Of a DNA stretch of 64,000 nt, positions 44,381-53,662 are shown piece after piece. Within the stretch, counting starts at the first letter, position 1. Every line of letters starts with the position of its first letter. Made by a program: the position numbers and the translations under genes. The stretch is from Myxococcus dinghuensis (GTDB lineage: Bacteria > Myxococcota > Myxococcia > Myxococcales > Myxococcaceae). The notes beneath the pieces are model-generated. The model saw nothing but the letters and a program-made list of their open reading frames with translations. It did no database searches and was not told the DNA's origin. Location of the stretch: contig NZ_JAKCFB010000038.1 of the NCBI RefSeq assembly GCF_024198235.1, positions 22,120-86,119 of the forward strand, given 5' to 3'.

Positions 44381-44477
44381 CAGGCGTGCGGCCGGGGGCC
44401 TCCGGAGAGTCCCGTACCGGGCTGGCCGCTCCTCGGCCGAGAACCGCCAGGAGACCCTCGGGGTAGGAGACAGCTGG

Positions 44478-44483
44478 TATAGA
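44478..44483 (+). promoter_or_regulatory. extended -10 element before the AmpG-like gene
   Basis: TGGTATAGA contains an extended -10 (TGn plus TATAGA). It ends 10 nt before the ATG at 44494, and no ribosome site lies between, so transcription may begin 3-4 nt before the start codon. Confidence 0.4.
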
Positions 44484-44493
44484 GTCCGCCGCC

Positions 44494-46119
44494 ATGAGCG
44501 AAGCGGTGAAGAGCGGGGAGCGGGCGGAGCGTCCGGGAACGTGGGCCAGCCTGGCCAGGGCCATGGCGTCCTGGCGCACGGCCGCCGTGACGCTGCTGTC
44601 GTTCTCCTCCGGCCTCCCGCTGGGCCTCGTGTGGATCGCCATCCCCGACTGGCTGCGCAGCATCGGCGTGGACATCCGCGTGGTGGGCCTCATCACGCTG
44701 GCGCAGGCGCCGTGGACGTTCAAGTTCCTCTGGTCGCCGCTGATGGACCGGTACGTGCCACCCTTCTGGGGACGGCGCCGCGGCTGGATGGCGGTGGCGC
44801 AGGTGGCGTTGTTCATCACCACGCTCATGCTGGCGGGCGTGGGCGAGCACCCGCAGACGGCGTGGGTGGTGGGCGCGCTCGCCATGGCGGTGGCGTTCGC
44901 GGCGGCGACGCAGGACATCGCCATCGACGCGTACGCGGTGGAGGTGCTGCGCAGGGACGAGCAGGGCGTGGCGGTGGGCGCGCGCGTGGCGCTCTACCGC
45001 GCGGCGATGTTCATCGCGGGCTCGGCGGCCATCACCCTGGCGGGCCGCGTGTCGTGGAAGGCGGTGGTCATCGGGCTGGCGGTGCTGTTCCTGCCCATGA
45101 TCATCGTCACCCGCTTCGCGCCGGAGCCGGAGGAGAAGCCCATCCCTCCGACGTCGCTCAAGGACGCCGTCTGGTATCCGTTCGTGGGCTTCCTGTCGCG
45201 CCACCGCGCGTTGGAGATCCTGGCCTTCGTCTTCCTCTACAAGCTGGCGGACAACCTGGGGGGCACGCTGCTGCGTCCCTTCCTGGTGGACATGGGCTAC
45301 AGCGACCTGCACCGGGGCGTGGCGCTGGGCACGCTCGGCCTGGTGGGCACCATCGCGGGGACGCTCATCGGCGGGGCGTGGACGACGGTGCTCGGGCTGG
45401 GCCGCGCGCTGTGGGTGTTCGGCGTCATCCAGATCGTCTCCAACCTGGGCTACGTGCTGGTGGCGCGCGCGGGCGAGCCCAACGTGTGGCTCATGTACAG
45501 CGCCATCGGCTTCGAGCAGGTGACGCAGGGCCTGGGCACCGGCGCCTTCTCCGTGCTGCTGATGCGGCTGACGCAGAAGCGCTTCTCCGCCACGCAGTTC
45601 GCGCTGCTCTCCAGCCTCTTCTCCATCCCCCGCGTGCTGGCGGGGCCCATCGCCGGCTTCATGGTGTACTCCATCGGCTGGGAGGCCTTCTTCTGGTTCA
45701 CCATGGTGGGCGGCATCCCCGGCCTGCTGCTGCTGGCGCGCTTCGTCCCGCTGGGCGTGAGGGATCCGAACTTCGAGGTCCAGACGCGGCCCACGGCGCA
45801 GCCGGTCAGCCGCTCCGTGCTGTGGGGGAGCGCGACGTTCGCGGCGGTGGTGGGCATGGGCGTGGGCGCGGCCACGTCGGCGCTGCTCACCGCGCTGCAG
45901 AACTTCCGCAAGGCGCCCGCGCAGGGCTTCGACTACGGCACGCCCTTCGCCCAGTTGTTCCAGCCCGCGTCCGTCACGGACTGGGTGACGCTGGCGAGCA
46001 TCGTCGTGCTCGGGCTCGTGGTGGGGATGCTCACCGCGGCCGTGCTGGCCGCGCGCTCCGGGGCCTTCTACCTTCCCGAGCAGGAAGCCCCCCCGGCCTC
46101 CAGCCCCGCTGGCTCGTAG
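44494..46119 (+). CDS. MFS permease, AmpG / PAT family
   Basis: 541 residues with about twelve hydrophobic segments. The opening after ~25 residues (TLLSFSSGLPLGLVWIAIPD) and the loop FLWSPLMDRYVPPFWGRRRG are hallmarks of the PAT family, which carries AmpG, the importer of anhydro-muropeptides for peptidoglycan recycling. Further support is the second half motif LADNLGGTLLRPFLVDMGYS. The substrate could be muropeptide or another compound, as the family also includes acetyl-CoA carriers. It is a single gene with a hairpin terminator straight after the stop. Confidence 0.88.
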   Translation: MSEAVKSGERAERPGTWASLARAMASWRTAAVTLLSFSSGLPLGLVWIAIPDWLRSIGVDIRVVGLITLAQAPWTFKFLWSPLMDRYVPPFWGRRRGWMAVAQVALFITTLMLAGVGEHPQTAWVVGALAMAVAFAAATQDIAIDAYAVEVLRRDEQGVAVGARVALYRAAMFIAGSAAITLAGRVSWKAVVIGLAVLFLPMIIVTRFAPEPEEKPIPPTSLKDAVWYPFVGFLSRHRALEILAFVFLYKLADNLGGTLLRPFLVDMGYSDLHRGVALGTLGLVGTIAGTLIGGAWTTVLGLGRALWVFGVIQIVSNLGYVLVARAGEPNVWLMYSAIGFEQVTQGLGTGAFSVLLMRLTQKRFSATQFALLSSLFSIPRVLAGPIAGFMVYSIGWEAFFWFTMVGGIPGLLLLARFVPLGVRDPNFEVQTRPTAQPVSRSVLWGSATFAAVVGMGVGAATSALLTALQNFRKAPAQGFDYGTPFAQLFQPASVTDWVTLASIVVLGLVVGMLTAAVLAARSGAFYLPEQEAPPASSPAGS

Positions 46120-46138
46120 GCCCCGGACCTTCCGGGGC
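46120..46138 (+). terminator. terminator of the AmpG-like gene
   Basis: GCCCCGG-ACCTT-CCGGGGC, a perfect 7-bp stem with a 5-nt loop, directly after the TAG stop. There is no clear U tract. Confidence 0.55.
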
Positions 46139-46216
46139 GGGTCCGGGTCCACCCGACGACAGGCCCCCCACAACGGGGATCCATCCGCCGCGCCGCGTGC
46201 CTATGGTGGCGGCGAC

Positions 46217-47854
46217 ATGGCCCATCCCCTCGCAGGCAAGCTCCCTCCGGAAGACCTCCTCATCGACCCCGAGAAGCTCCGCGCCCGCTACTACACGGAG
46301 ACGCCCGACGTGGGCATCCCCGAGCAGCGCGTCGCCTTCGGCACCTCGGGCCACCGGGGCTCGTCCGCGCGAACCAGCTTCAACGAGGCGCACATCGTCG
46401 CGGTGACCCAGGCCGTCTGCGAGTACCGCCGGCAGCAGGGCATCGACGGGCCGCTCTTCCTGGGCATGGACACCCACGCGCTCTCCCTGCCCGCGCAGCG
46501 GACGGCGCTGGAGGTGCTGGCCGCCAACGGCGTGCAGGTGCGCTTCACCGACGGCTTCGTGCCCACGCCCGTCATCTCCCACGCCATCCTCACCTACAAC
46601 CGGGGCCGCGCCGCGGGGCTCGCGGACGGCATCGTCATCACCCCGTCCCACAACCCGCCCGAGGACGGCGGCATCAAATACAACCCGCCCAACGGCGGCC
46701 CCGCGGACACGAACATCACCGCGAGCGTCGAGAAGCGCGCCAACGCGCTGCTCGGCGCGGGCAACGCGGGCGTCCAGCGCATCCCCTACGAACGGGCCCG
46801 CGTCGCGTCCACCGTGAAGCCCCACGACTTCGTCACCCCGTACGTCGAGGACCTGGCGTCCGTGGTGGACATGGAGGCGCTGCGCGGGGCGAAGCTGCGC
46901 ATCGGCGCGGATCCGCTCGGTGGCTCCAACGTCGCGTACTGGGAGCCCATCGCCGCGCGCTACGGGCTGGACCTGAAGGTGGTGAACCCCACGGTGGATC
47001 CGACGTTCCGCTTCATGCCGGTGGACCACGACGGGAAGATCCGCATGGACTGCTCGTCGCCCTACGCCATGGCGAACCTGGTGCGGCTCAAGGACCAGTA
47101 CGACATCGCCTTCGGCAACGACGCGGACTCGGACCGGCACGGCATCGTCACGCGCTCCCTGGGGCTGCTGAACCCCAACCACTACCTCGCCGTGGCCATC
47201 TCCTACCTGTTCCAGAACCGCCCCGGGTGGAAGGCGGGCACCGCCGTCGGCAAGACGCTGGTGAGCAGCGGCCTCATCGACCGCGTGGCCAAGGACCTGG
47301 GCCGCCGCGTCGTCGAGGTGCCGGTGGGCTTCAAGTGGTTCGTGGAGGGTTTGTTGGACGGCTCGCTCGGCTTCGGCGGCGAGGAGAGCGCGGGCGCGTC
47401 CTTCCTGCGCCGCGACGGCACCACGTGGACCACCGACAAGGACGGGATGATCCTCGACCTGCTCGCGGTGGAGATCCTCGCGCGCACCGGCAAGGACCCG
47501 GGCGAGCACTACCAGGCGCTCGCGGCGCGCTTCGGCACGCCGTACTACGCGCGCATCGACCAGGCGGCCACGCCCGCGCAGAAGTCCGTGCTCAAGAAGC
47601 TGTCGCCGGACGCGGTGAAGGCCACCACGCTGGCCGGCGAGCCCATCCTCCAGCGCCTCACCCGCGCCCCCGGCAACGACGCCGAAATCGGCGGGCTCAA
47701 GGTCGTCGCGGAGAACGGCTGGTTCGCCGCGCGCCCCTCCGGCACCGAGGACGTCTACAAAATCTACGCGGAGAGCTTCCGCGACGAGGCCCATCTCCAG
47801 GCCATCCTCCAGGAGGCGCGCGCCATCGTCGACGCGGCCTTCGCCGCCGCCTGA
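46217..47854 (+). CDS. pgm: phosphoglucomutase, alpha-D-glucose-phosphate specific
   Basis: 545 residues. Start ATG at 46217. It interconverts glucose 1-phosphate and glucose 6-phosphate for glycogen and envelope sugar synthesis. The conserved blocks are RVAFGTSGHRGSS, the active serine in ITPSHNPPEDGG, the metal loop GNDADSDRHGI, the sugar-binding GFGGEESAG and the phosphate-binding RPSGTEDVYKIYAES. Length is usual for the bacterial pgm family. A TATGGT ends 9 nt before the start, with only weak ribosome-site character (GGTGG). The DoxX-like gene follows 15 bp on and is probably cotranscribed. Confidence 0.97.
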   Translation: MAHPLAGKLPPEDLLIDPEKLRARYYTETPDVGIPEQRVAFGTSGHRGSSARTSFNEAHIVAVTQAVCEYRRQQGIDGPLFLGMDTHALSLPAQRTALEVLAANGVQVRFTDGFVPTPVISHAILTYNRGRAAGLADGIVITPSHNPPEDGGIKYNPPNGGPADTNITASVEKRANALLGAGNAGVQRIPYERARVASTVKPHDFVTPYVEDLASVVDMEALRGAKLRIGADPLGGSNVAYWEPIAARYGLDLKVVNPTVDPTFRFMPVDHDGKIRMDCSSPYAMANLVRLKDQYDIAFGNDADSDRHGIVTRSLGLLNPNHYLAVAISYLFQNRPGWKAGTAVGKTLVSSGLIDRVAKDLGRRVVEVPVGFKWFVEGLLDGSLGFGGEESAGASFLRRDGTTWTTDKDGMILDLLAVEILARTGKDPGEHYQALAARFGTPYYARIDQAATPAQKSVLKKLSPDAVKATTLAGEPILQRLTRAPGNDAEIGGLKVVAENGWFAARPSGTEDVYKIYAESFRDEAHLQAILQEARAIVDAAFAAA

Positions 47855-47869
47855 AGCCCCCGACCCTCC

Positions 47870-48223
47870 ATGGTGAAAGACATCCTGATGTACGTCCTCG
47901 GCCTCTTCATGGTGGCCGCGGGCGTCAACCACTTCGTCCACCCCCGCGTCTACGTCCGGATGATGCCGGGCTGGCTCCCGTGGCATGGGCCGCTGGTGTT
48001 CTGGAGCGGCGTGGCGGAGGTCGTGCTGGGCGTGGGACTCCTGGTGCCCGCCACCCGCGTGTGGGCCGCCTGGGGCCTCATCGCCCTGTTCCTGGCCGTG
48101 TTCCCCGCCAACCTCCAGATGGCCCTCGAGCCGGAGCGCTTCCGGAAGATTCCCCGGCCGCTGCTCTGGCTGCGGCTGCCGCTCCAACTGGTGCTGATCC
48201 TCTGGGCGGGGTGGTACACCTGA
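47870..48223 (+). CDS. DoxX/MauE-like small membrane protein
   Basis: 117 residues with four hydrophobic segments: ILMYVLGLFMVAAGVNHF, LVFWSGVAEVVLGVGLLVP, AAWGLIALFLAVFPANL and PLQLVLILWAGWYT. The arrangement, with NHFxHPxxYxxMMP after the first helix, is that of the DoxX-like family (often in thiosulphate or redox contexts, but of broad unknown function). Fifteen bases separate it from pgm, so it is probably on the same transcript. No catalytic residue can be named. Confidence 0.85.
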   Translation: MVKDILMYVLGLFMVAAGVNHFVHPRVYVRMMPGWLPWHGPLVFWSGVAEVVLGVGLLVPATRVWAAWGLIALFLAVFPANLQMALEPERFRKIPRPLLWLRLPLQLVLILWAGWYT

Positions 48224-48266
48224 GCGCGGCGCCTGTCCGCCCGCCAGCCCTCCCGGTCGTCCTTCC

Positions 48267-48295
48267 TTGACTCCCCCCGGGGGGCTCTTTAGTTT
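48267..48295 (+). promoter_or_regulatory. candidate promoter of rpoZ
   Basis: TTGACT (48267-48272), 17-bp spacer, TAGTTT (48290-48295). The spacer opens with the self-complementary run CCCCCCGGGGGG. The start would be near 48302, giving a ~36-nt leader with AAGGAC as ribosome site. Confidence 0.5.
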
Positions 48296-48337
48296 TCAGC
48301 GTTTCTCGTAGCCCCACCGAAATCCGAAGGACGTTCC

Positions 48338-48583
48338 ATGGCCCGCGTCACAGTCGAAGACTGCCTCCCCCTGGTCGACAACCGGTTCGCGCTGGTGCTG
48401 CTCGCGGCGAAGCGCGCGCGCCAGCTGATGGCCGGCGCCCGCCCCATCATCGAGCAGTCCAAGAACAAGCCCCCCGTCCTGTCGCTGCGCGAGGTCGCCA
48501 CCGGCCACGTGAAGTTCGACCGGGACGTGCGCGAGGCGCTGTCCGGCAAGTACGCCGGCGACCCCTCGGGCAAGGCCCCCTGA
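48338..48583 (+). CDS. rpoZ: RNA polymerase omega subunit
   Basis: 81 residues. The N-terminus MARVTVEDCLPLVDNRFALV and KRARQLMAGARP are the omega signature; it helps the assembly of beta-prime into RNA polymerase and takes part in (p)ppGpp response. AAGGAC precedes the ATG at 48338. The tail after residue ~65 is Gly/Lys-rich and short. It stands alone, without gmk or spoT-like neighbours, and converges with the NUDIX gene only 10 bp away. Confidence 0.96.
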   Translation: MARVTVEDCLPLVDNRFALVLLAAKRARQLMAGARPIIEQSKNKPPVLSLREVATGHVKFDRDVREALSGKYAGDPSGKAP

Positions 48584-48593
48584 AGTCCCGCTG

Positions 48594-49073
48594 CTAGTTC
48601 CCCTCCTCCACCGGCTTGCGCGCCGGGGAGGGGGGCTCCGGGAGCAGGCCCTGCGCGCGCATCCACCGCACGGCGCGCGCGGCGACGGCCTTCTCTCCCT
48701 TGTAGCCGAGCAGGGGCACCAGCTGTCCCACCGGCACCCAGCGCACCTCGTCCACCTCCACGCGCGGCCCCGGCAACGGCCCCAGCACCCCTTCCTGGTA
48801 GCGGAAGAGGAAGAAGTGCACGCGCTTGAAGATGCGCTGCCCGCGGAACTGGTAGACGTAGCGGATCTCCCCCAGCGGCGCGACGAGCGACGCGGTCAGC
48901 CCCGTCTCCTCGTGCACCTCCCGGCTCGCCGTCTGCTCCGGGCTCTCCCCCGGGTCCACGTGGCCCTTGGGCAGCGCCCACAAGGGACGGCCATGGGGAC
49001 GGATGACGACCACCTCCCAGGTGCCGTCACTCTCCCGGATGACAATCCCGCCTGCGGACGCCTCGCGTGGCAT
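48594..49073 (-). CDS. NUDIX hydrolase
   Basis: 159 residues from the ATG at 49073; a GTG at 49079 would add two residues. The Nudix box is complete: G-x5-E-x7-REVHEETGL (around residues 37-59), with WALPKGHVDPGE before it. Such enzymes cut nucleoside diphosphates linked to another group; the short form with an N-terminal ASAGGIVIRE is close to diadenosine-polyphosphate or general MutT-like hydrolases. It is the last of three minus-strand genes with short gaps (36 and 16 bp), so it may share the transcript that begins near the second CIRCE. Confidence 0.92.
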   Translation of the reverse strand: MPREASAGGIVIRESDGTWEVVVIRPHGRPLWALPKGHVDPGESPEQTASREVHEETGLTASLVAPLGEIRYVYQFRGQRIFKRVHFFLFRYQEGVLGPLPGPRVEVDEVRWVPVGQLVPLLGYKGEKAVAARAVRWMRAQGLLPEPPSPARKPVEEGN

Positions 49074-49109
49074 GCCCACCTACCCTAACCGAAGCAGGTG
49101 GGCGGGTGC

Positions 49110-49754
49110 TCAACCACCGTGCGCGAAGTGGCGCAGTTTCGCCTCCGCGCCCAGCCGGTAGGCGTAGCGCAGGTCCCCGAGGAGCCGGTCCAACCGCCTC
49201 CCGGCGACGTGCCCCATCAACCGCGAGCAGAACCGCCGTGACACCCGGTTGGCCTCCTCGTACCGCCAGCGCTCCTGGGTGGACAGCCGGTCCCGGTACG
49301 ACACCCGGTCGAACAGCCGCGTCAGGAGCTCCTGGGACCAGGCCCCCACCCCCTCGCCCCAACGGTGCAGCAGGCACACCGCGAACTTGTCCACCTCCGC
49401 CTGCGCCTCCAGCTCCAGGAGCGACACCGTCCGCCCGTGCGCCGCCGTGTGCGCCATGTAGAGGAAGTGGCTCACCCCTTCCGCCACCTGGCAGTAGCCG
49501 GCCAGGTCGCCATCCAACACGTACCCCAGCGGTCCGGCCTCGTAGGGCTTGAGCCGGTCGAGCAGCGCCGGGGACAGGTACAGCGCCAGCTCCAGCGCGT
49601 CCTCCGACTCGTGGACCAGCAGCTCCTCGTCGCTGCGGCCCGTGGCGCCGAGCAGGACGGCGGCCTCCGTGTCCACCACGAAGACCTCCGCCCGTGCCTC
49701 GCAGGTGAAGCCGTAGATGGCCTCCAGGTGGTCCTGAACGTGGCCAATCATCAT
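49110..49754 (-). CDS. uncharacterised soluble protein, operon member
   Basis: 214 residues. The ATG at 49754 (a second ATG follows) is preceded by GGAGG at 9 nt. No signal peptide, no membrane segment. The first ~110 residues are beta/alpha mixed (VFVVDTEAAVLLGAT, LALYLSPALLDRLKPYE, LGYVLDGDLAGYCQVAEGVSH), and the rest is helical and Arg-rich (RYEEANRVSRRFCSRLMGH). The C-terminus is basic. I do not recognise it. It follows the 49771 gene by 16 bp, and the pair should act together. Confidence 0.75.
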   Translation of the reverse strand: MMIGHVQDHLEAIYGFTCEARAEVFVVDTEAAVLLGATGRSDEELLVHESEDALELALYLSPALLDRLKPYEAGPLGYVLDGDLAGYCQVAEGVSHFLYMAHTAAHGRTVSLLELEAQAEVDKFAVCLLHRWGEGVGAWSQELLTRLFDRVSYRDRLSTQERWRYEEANRVSRRFCSRLMGHVAGRRLDRLLGDLRYAYRLGAEAKLRHFAHGG

Positions 49755-49770
49755 GGCTGGACGCCTCCGC

Positions 49771-50370
49771 CTAGTTCGCGAGCCGTCCCTTGGCGCGCGG
49801 CATCATCCCCGCGTCCACCAGCACGCGCTCCAGGCGGTCGTTGCCGGTGCGCACCCAGGACTCGTAGACCTTCAGCGCGCCGCTCGGCCCGGCCTGGACC
49901 ATGCCCCGCGCGGAGATCTCCTCCAGCACCTCCACCACCGCGCGGAACTTGTCGCGCAGCTCGCGGTACACCCCCGCGAAGCCCGCCGCCGGGGACAGGT
50001 CCGCCACCTGCCCGTACGCGGTGCCCCCCATCTGGATGTAATAGTCCGGCCCCACCACCCGGCCCTCGAGCGCGCCGGAGAAGAAGCCCACGGTGTAGAG
50101 CGAGACGTCCCCCAGCCGCCGCAGCGTGCGGATGCGCGCCTCGCGCTCCTGCTGGAGCGCCTGGTGGTAGAGCACCGCCAGCGGCTCCTGCGCCTTGCGG
50201 CCGTCCTCCTCGCGGTCGAACAGCGTGTCCGTGCTCGCGAACTCCGACAGGAGGTTGACCAGGTAGAACTCCGTCACCTCCGCCAGCGACACCCGTTGCC
50301 GCGTCGTGACCTCGGTCAGCAGCGACTTGAAGAACTCCTTCAGCGACAGGGACGCCACCAGTTGACTCAT
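49771..50370 (-). CDS. uncharacterised helical protein next to groESL
   Basis: 199 residues. The ATG at 50370 has GGAGGTGTCG before it, better than the upstream GTG/ATG options. The protein is soluble and mostly helical, with a charged mid-section (FYLVNLLSEFASTDTLFDRE, then QQEREARIRTLRRLGDVSL) and a Gly-rich block around FFSGALEGRVVGPDYYIQMGG. It has no known motif. It is divergent from groES and a near-perfect CIRCE lies ~112 bp upstream of its ATG, so it may be part of the heat-shock regulon. It leads the three-gene minus-strand set. Confidence 0.75.
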   Translation of the reverse strand: MSQLVASLSLKEFFKSLLTEVTTRQRVSLAEVTEFYLVNLLSEFASTDTLFDREEDGRKAQEPLAVLYHQALQQEREARIRTLRRLGDVSLYTVGFFSGALEGRVVGPDYYIQMGGTAYGQVADLSPAAGFAGVYRELRDKFRAVVEVLEEISARGMVQAGPSGALKVYESWVRTGNDRLERVLVDAGMMPRAKGRLAN

Positions 50371-50481
50371 CGACACCTCCCGCCATCCCGCCGGGCCGAC
50401 CGCGCCTTCGGGGAATAACCGAACGGTAGCAACCGACCCATCGCGTCGCAAAACCGACCTCAATGATTCCAAGCACTTGCG

Positions 50482-50508
50482 CTAGCACTCGCGCATCGAG
50501 AGTGCCAA
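50482..50508. promoter_or_regulatory. second, near-perfect CIRCE element
   Basis: CTAGCACTC - nine bases - GAGTGCCAA. Two bases differ from the consensus TTAGCACTC-N9-GAGTGCTAA. HrcA is the known CIRCE repressor. It lies 114 bp upstream of the groES -35 and 112 bp upstream of the divergent gene, so it could serve either side. Confidence 0.8.
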
Positions 50509-50621
50509 TCCGAGCCCGCAGCGCGCCCGGCCGGCAGGAGCGGGGCCAGGTGGGGCGGTGGCGGGAAAAGAACAGCAATGCCGGGCAGTTGGCAGCATGG
50601 GATGAGGGTGGCCGGCGTCGC

Positions 50622-50649
50622 TTGACGGGTCGACTTCGCTGGTTATTAT
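50622..50649 (+). promoter_or_regulatory. sigma-70 promoter of groESL
   Basis: TTGACG (50622-50627), 16-bp spacer, TATTAT (50644-50649). The start should be near 50656, so the perfect CIRCE begins about ten bases downstream of +1, as is usual for HrcA-controlled genes. Confidence 0.75.
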
Positions 50650-50665
50650 CCGCCGCGCCTAGGCG

Positions 50666-50692
50666 TTAGCACTCGCGAGACACGAGTGCTAA
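50666..50692. promoter_or_regulatory. perfect CIRCE element of groESL
   Basis: TTAGCACTC (50666-50674), nine bases GCGAGACAC, GAGTGCTAA (50684-50692). This is an exact match to the CIRCE consensus, the operator of the HrcA repressor in heat-shock control. The hrcA gene itself is not in the window. Confidence 0.95.
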
Positions 50693-50790
50693 TTGCCGCG
50701 GGCCGTCACGGCCCATCTTCACCCCCAGCGGCGCTCCCAGCCCTCCGGACATCCCGGGCGGCGGACGGGACGCCCATCAAGGAGCAGACC

Positions 50791-51081
50791 ATGAAGATTC
50801 GTCCCCTGCAGGATCGGCTCATCGTCAAGCGGGTCGCCGAGGAGAACAAGACCAAGGGCGGCCTCTTCATCCCGGACACGGCGAAGGAGAAGCCCCTCGA
50901 GGGCAAGGTCATCGCCGTCGGCAACGGCAAGGTGCAGGAGGACGGCAAGGTGCGTCCCCTGGACATCAAGGCCGGCGACACCATCCTCTTCAGCAAGTAC
51001 GCCGGGACCGAGATCAAGCTCGACGGCGAGGAGCACCTCATCCTCCGTGAGGAGGATGTGCTCGGCGTCATCGAGAAGTAA
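50791..51081 (+). CDS. groES: co-chaperonin GroES
   Basis: 96 residues. Start ATG at 50791, with AAGGAG at 7 nt. It forms the seven-membered lid of the GroEL cage. The opening MKIRPLQDRLIVKRV, the mobile loop around EENKTKGGLFIPD, and ILFSKYAGTEIKLDGEEHL are typical. It is the first gene of the groESL operon, 36 bp before groEL. Heat-shock control through the CIRCE 100 bp upstream is well supported. Confidence 0.98.
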   Translation: MKIRPLQDRLIVKRVAEENKTKGGLFIPDTAKEKPLEGKVIAVGNGKVQEDGKVRPLDIKAGDTILFSKYAGTEIKLDGEEHLILREEDVLGVIEK

Positions 51082-51117
51082 TCCCACCCCCCTTTGCTTT
51101 CCTAAGGAATCCCCATC

Positions 51118-52758
<1,641 letters not shown>

Positions 52759-52764
52759 GCCCCT

Positions 52765-52785
52765 CGCCCCGGCCCGTCCGGGGCG
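52765..52785 (+). terminator. terminator of groESL
   Basis: CGCCCCGG-CCCGT-CCGGGGCG, perfect 8-bp stem with a 5-nt loop, beginning 6 nt after the groEL stop. Only weak U content follows. Confidence 0.6.
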
Positions 52786-52902
52786 GTTGCCTGGCGTCGG
52801 CCTCCGGTTCCCTCGTGTGGAGCCGGGGGCCGTCGTGCTTCATGCGTCCAAGTGGCGCCGGCCCTGGCGGGCCCTTAGGTTTCAACGACAGGAGGAAGCA
52901 CC

Positions 52903-53160
52903 GTGAAGCCCGTGAAGATCTACACCACGAACTATTGTGGCTTCTGTGTCCGCGCCAAGGACCTGCTCAAGCGCAAGGGCGTGGACTTCGAGGAGCTGGA
53001 CGTCACCGGGGACGACGAGACCCGCGCGAAGCTGGTCGAGATGAGCGGAGGGCAGCGCACCGTGCCGCAGATCTTCATCGGCGACACGCACGTGGGCGGC
53101 TACTCGGACCTCGCCCAGCTCGACAAGGAAGGAAAGCTGGACCCCATGCTGCGGGCCTGA
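52903..53160 (+). CDS. grxC: glutaredoxin
   Basis: 85 residues. The GTG at 52903 follows AGGAGGAAGCACC. The dithiol active site is C12-G-F-C15, the cis-Pro site is TVPQIFIGDTHVGG, and the length fits a GrxC-type glutaredoxin. It reduces protein disulphides with glutathione or another thiol. It is a short single gene between groESL and a small stress-type gene, and could be part of the stress response of the region, though no CIRCE is near. The active-site pair CGFC differs from the common CPYC. Confidence 0.95.
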   Translation: MKPVKIYTTNYCGFCVRAKDLLKRKGVDFEELDVTGDDETRAKLVEMSGGQRTVPQIFIGDTHVGGYSDLAQLDKEGKLDPMLRA

Positions 53161-53173
53161 GCCCGAGCGGCCG

Positions 53174-53201
53174 GGCGGGCGCCCTCCCCGGGTGGCCCGC
53201 C
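53174..53201 (+). terminator. hairpin after the glutaredoxin gene
   Basis: GGCGGGC (53174-53180) and GCCCGCC (53195-53201) form a 7-bp stem with a 14-nt loop. No U tract; a weak terminator at best. Confidence 0.3.
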
Positions 53202-53254
53202 GCGCCATGCATAGCTTCCCCCGGGTGGAACCCACACCAGCTCGGGAGGCGGAA

Positions 53255-53662
53255 ATGGCGGGAAACGCGCGGCAGACGGGAACCCGGGACGAGCACTACA
53301 ACCTCATCAGCACGCTGTACCACCTGCTCAAGGGCGCCTCGACGGCGGAGCAGTTCATCCGCGACGCCGAGCAGGCGGGCGACCCGGAGCTCGCCCAGTT
53401 CTTCCGCGACTGGCAGGAGGAGCAGCGCCACCTCGCGGAGCGGGCGAAGAACCTGCTCGGGGCGCGCGTCGCCGCGGTGGGCGACAAGGACGCCCCGGGC
53501 GGCCCACGCGCGAAGAAGGGCGCCGCGCGCGCGAAGCCGCAGCCCGCGCGTCAGCCGCCCGTCGAGGCAGGCGTGAAGTCCGGCGGCAGCGGCTCCGACG
53601 ACATCGTCGACGAGGCCTCCAAGGAGTCCTTCCCCGCGAGCGACGCGCCCGCGAACTACTGA
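53255..53662 (+). CDS. small stress-type protein with C-terminal SFPASDAPANY motif
   Basis: 135 residues. Start ATG at 53255, with GGGAGGCGGAA upstream. Residues ~1-75 are a helical bundle-like domain (LISTLYHLLKGASTAEQFI, FFRDWQEEQRHLAERAKNLL) that recalls ferritin-like or bacterioferritin-type small domains. Then comes a Lys/Ala/Pro linker, and a C-terminal VDEASKESFPASDAPANY. That acidic end motif occurs in many small bacterial stress proteins. No metal ligands can be named with certainty. Function unknown; likely stress related, by motif and by position after groESL and glutaredoxin. Confidence 0.78.
   Translation: MAGNARQTGTRDEHYNLISTLYHLLKGASTAEQFIRDAEQAGDPELAQFFRDWQEEQRHLAERAKNLLGARVAAVGDKDAPGGPRAKKGAARAKPQPARQPPVEAGVKSGGSGSDDIVDEASKESFPASDAPANY

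Larger units (their letters stand above)
50371..50790. other. 420-bp divergent regulatory region of groESL
   Basis: No gene is seen. It holds two CIRCE elements (50482-50508 and 50666-50692), a good sigma-70 promoter (50622-50649) and the groES leader. The region nearest 50371 may carry the promoter of the minus-strand set (TTGCGA-17-TACCGT on the minus strand), but that match is weak. Confidence 0.7.
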
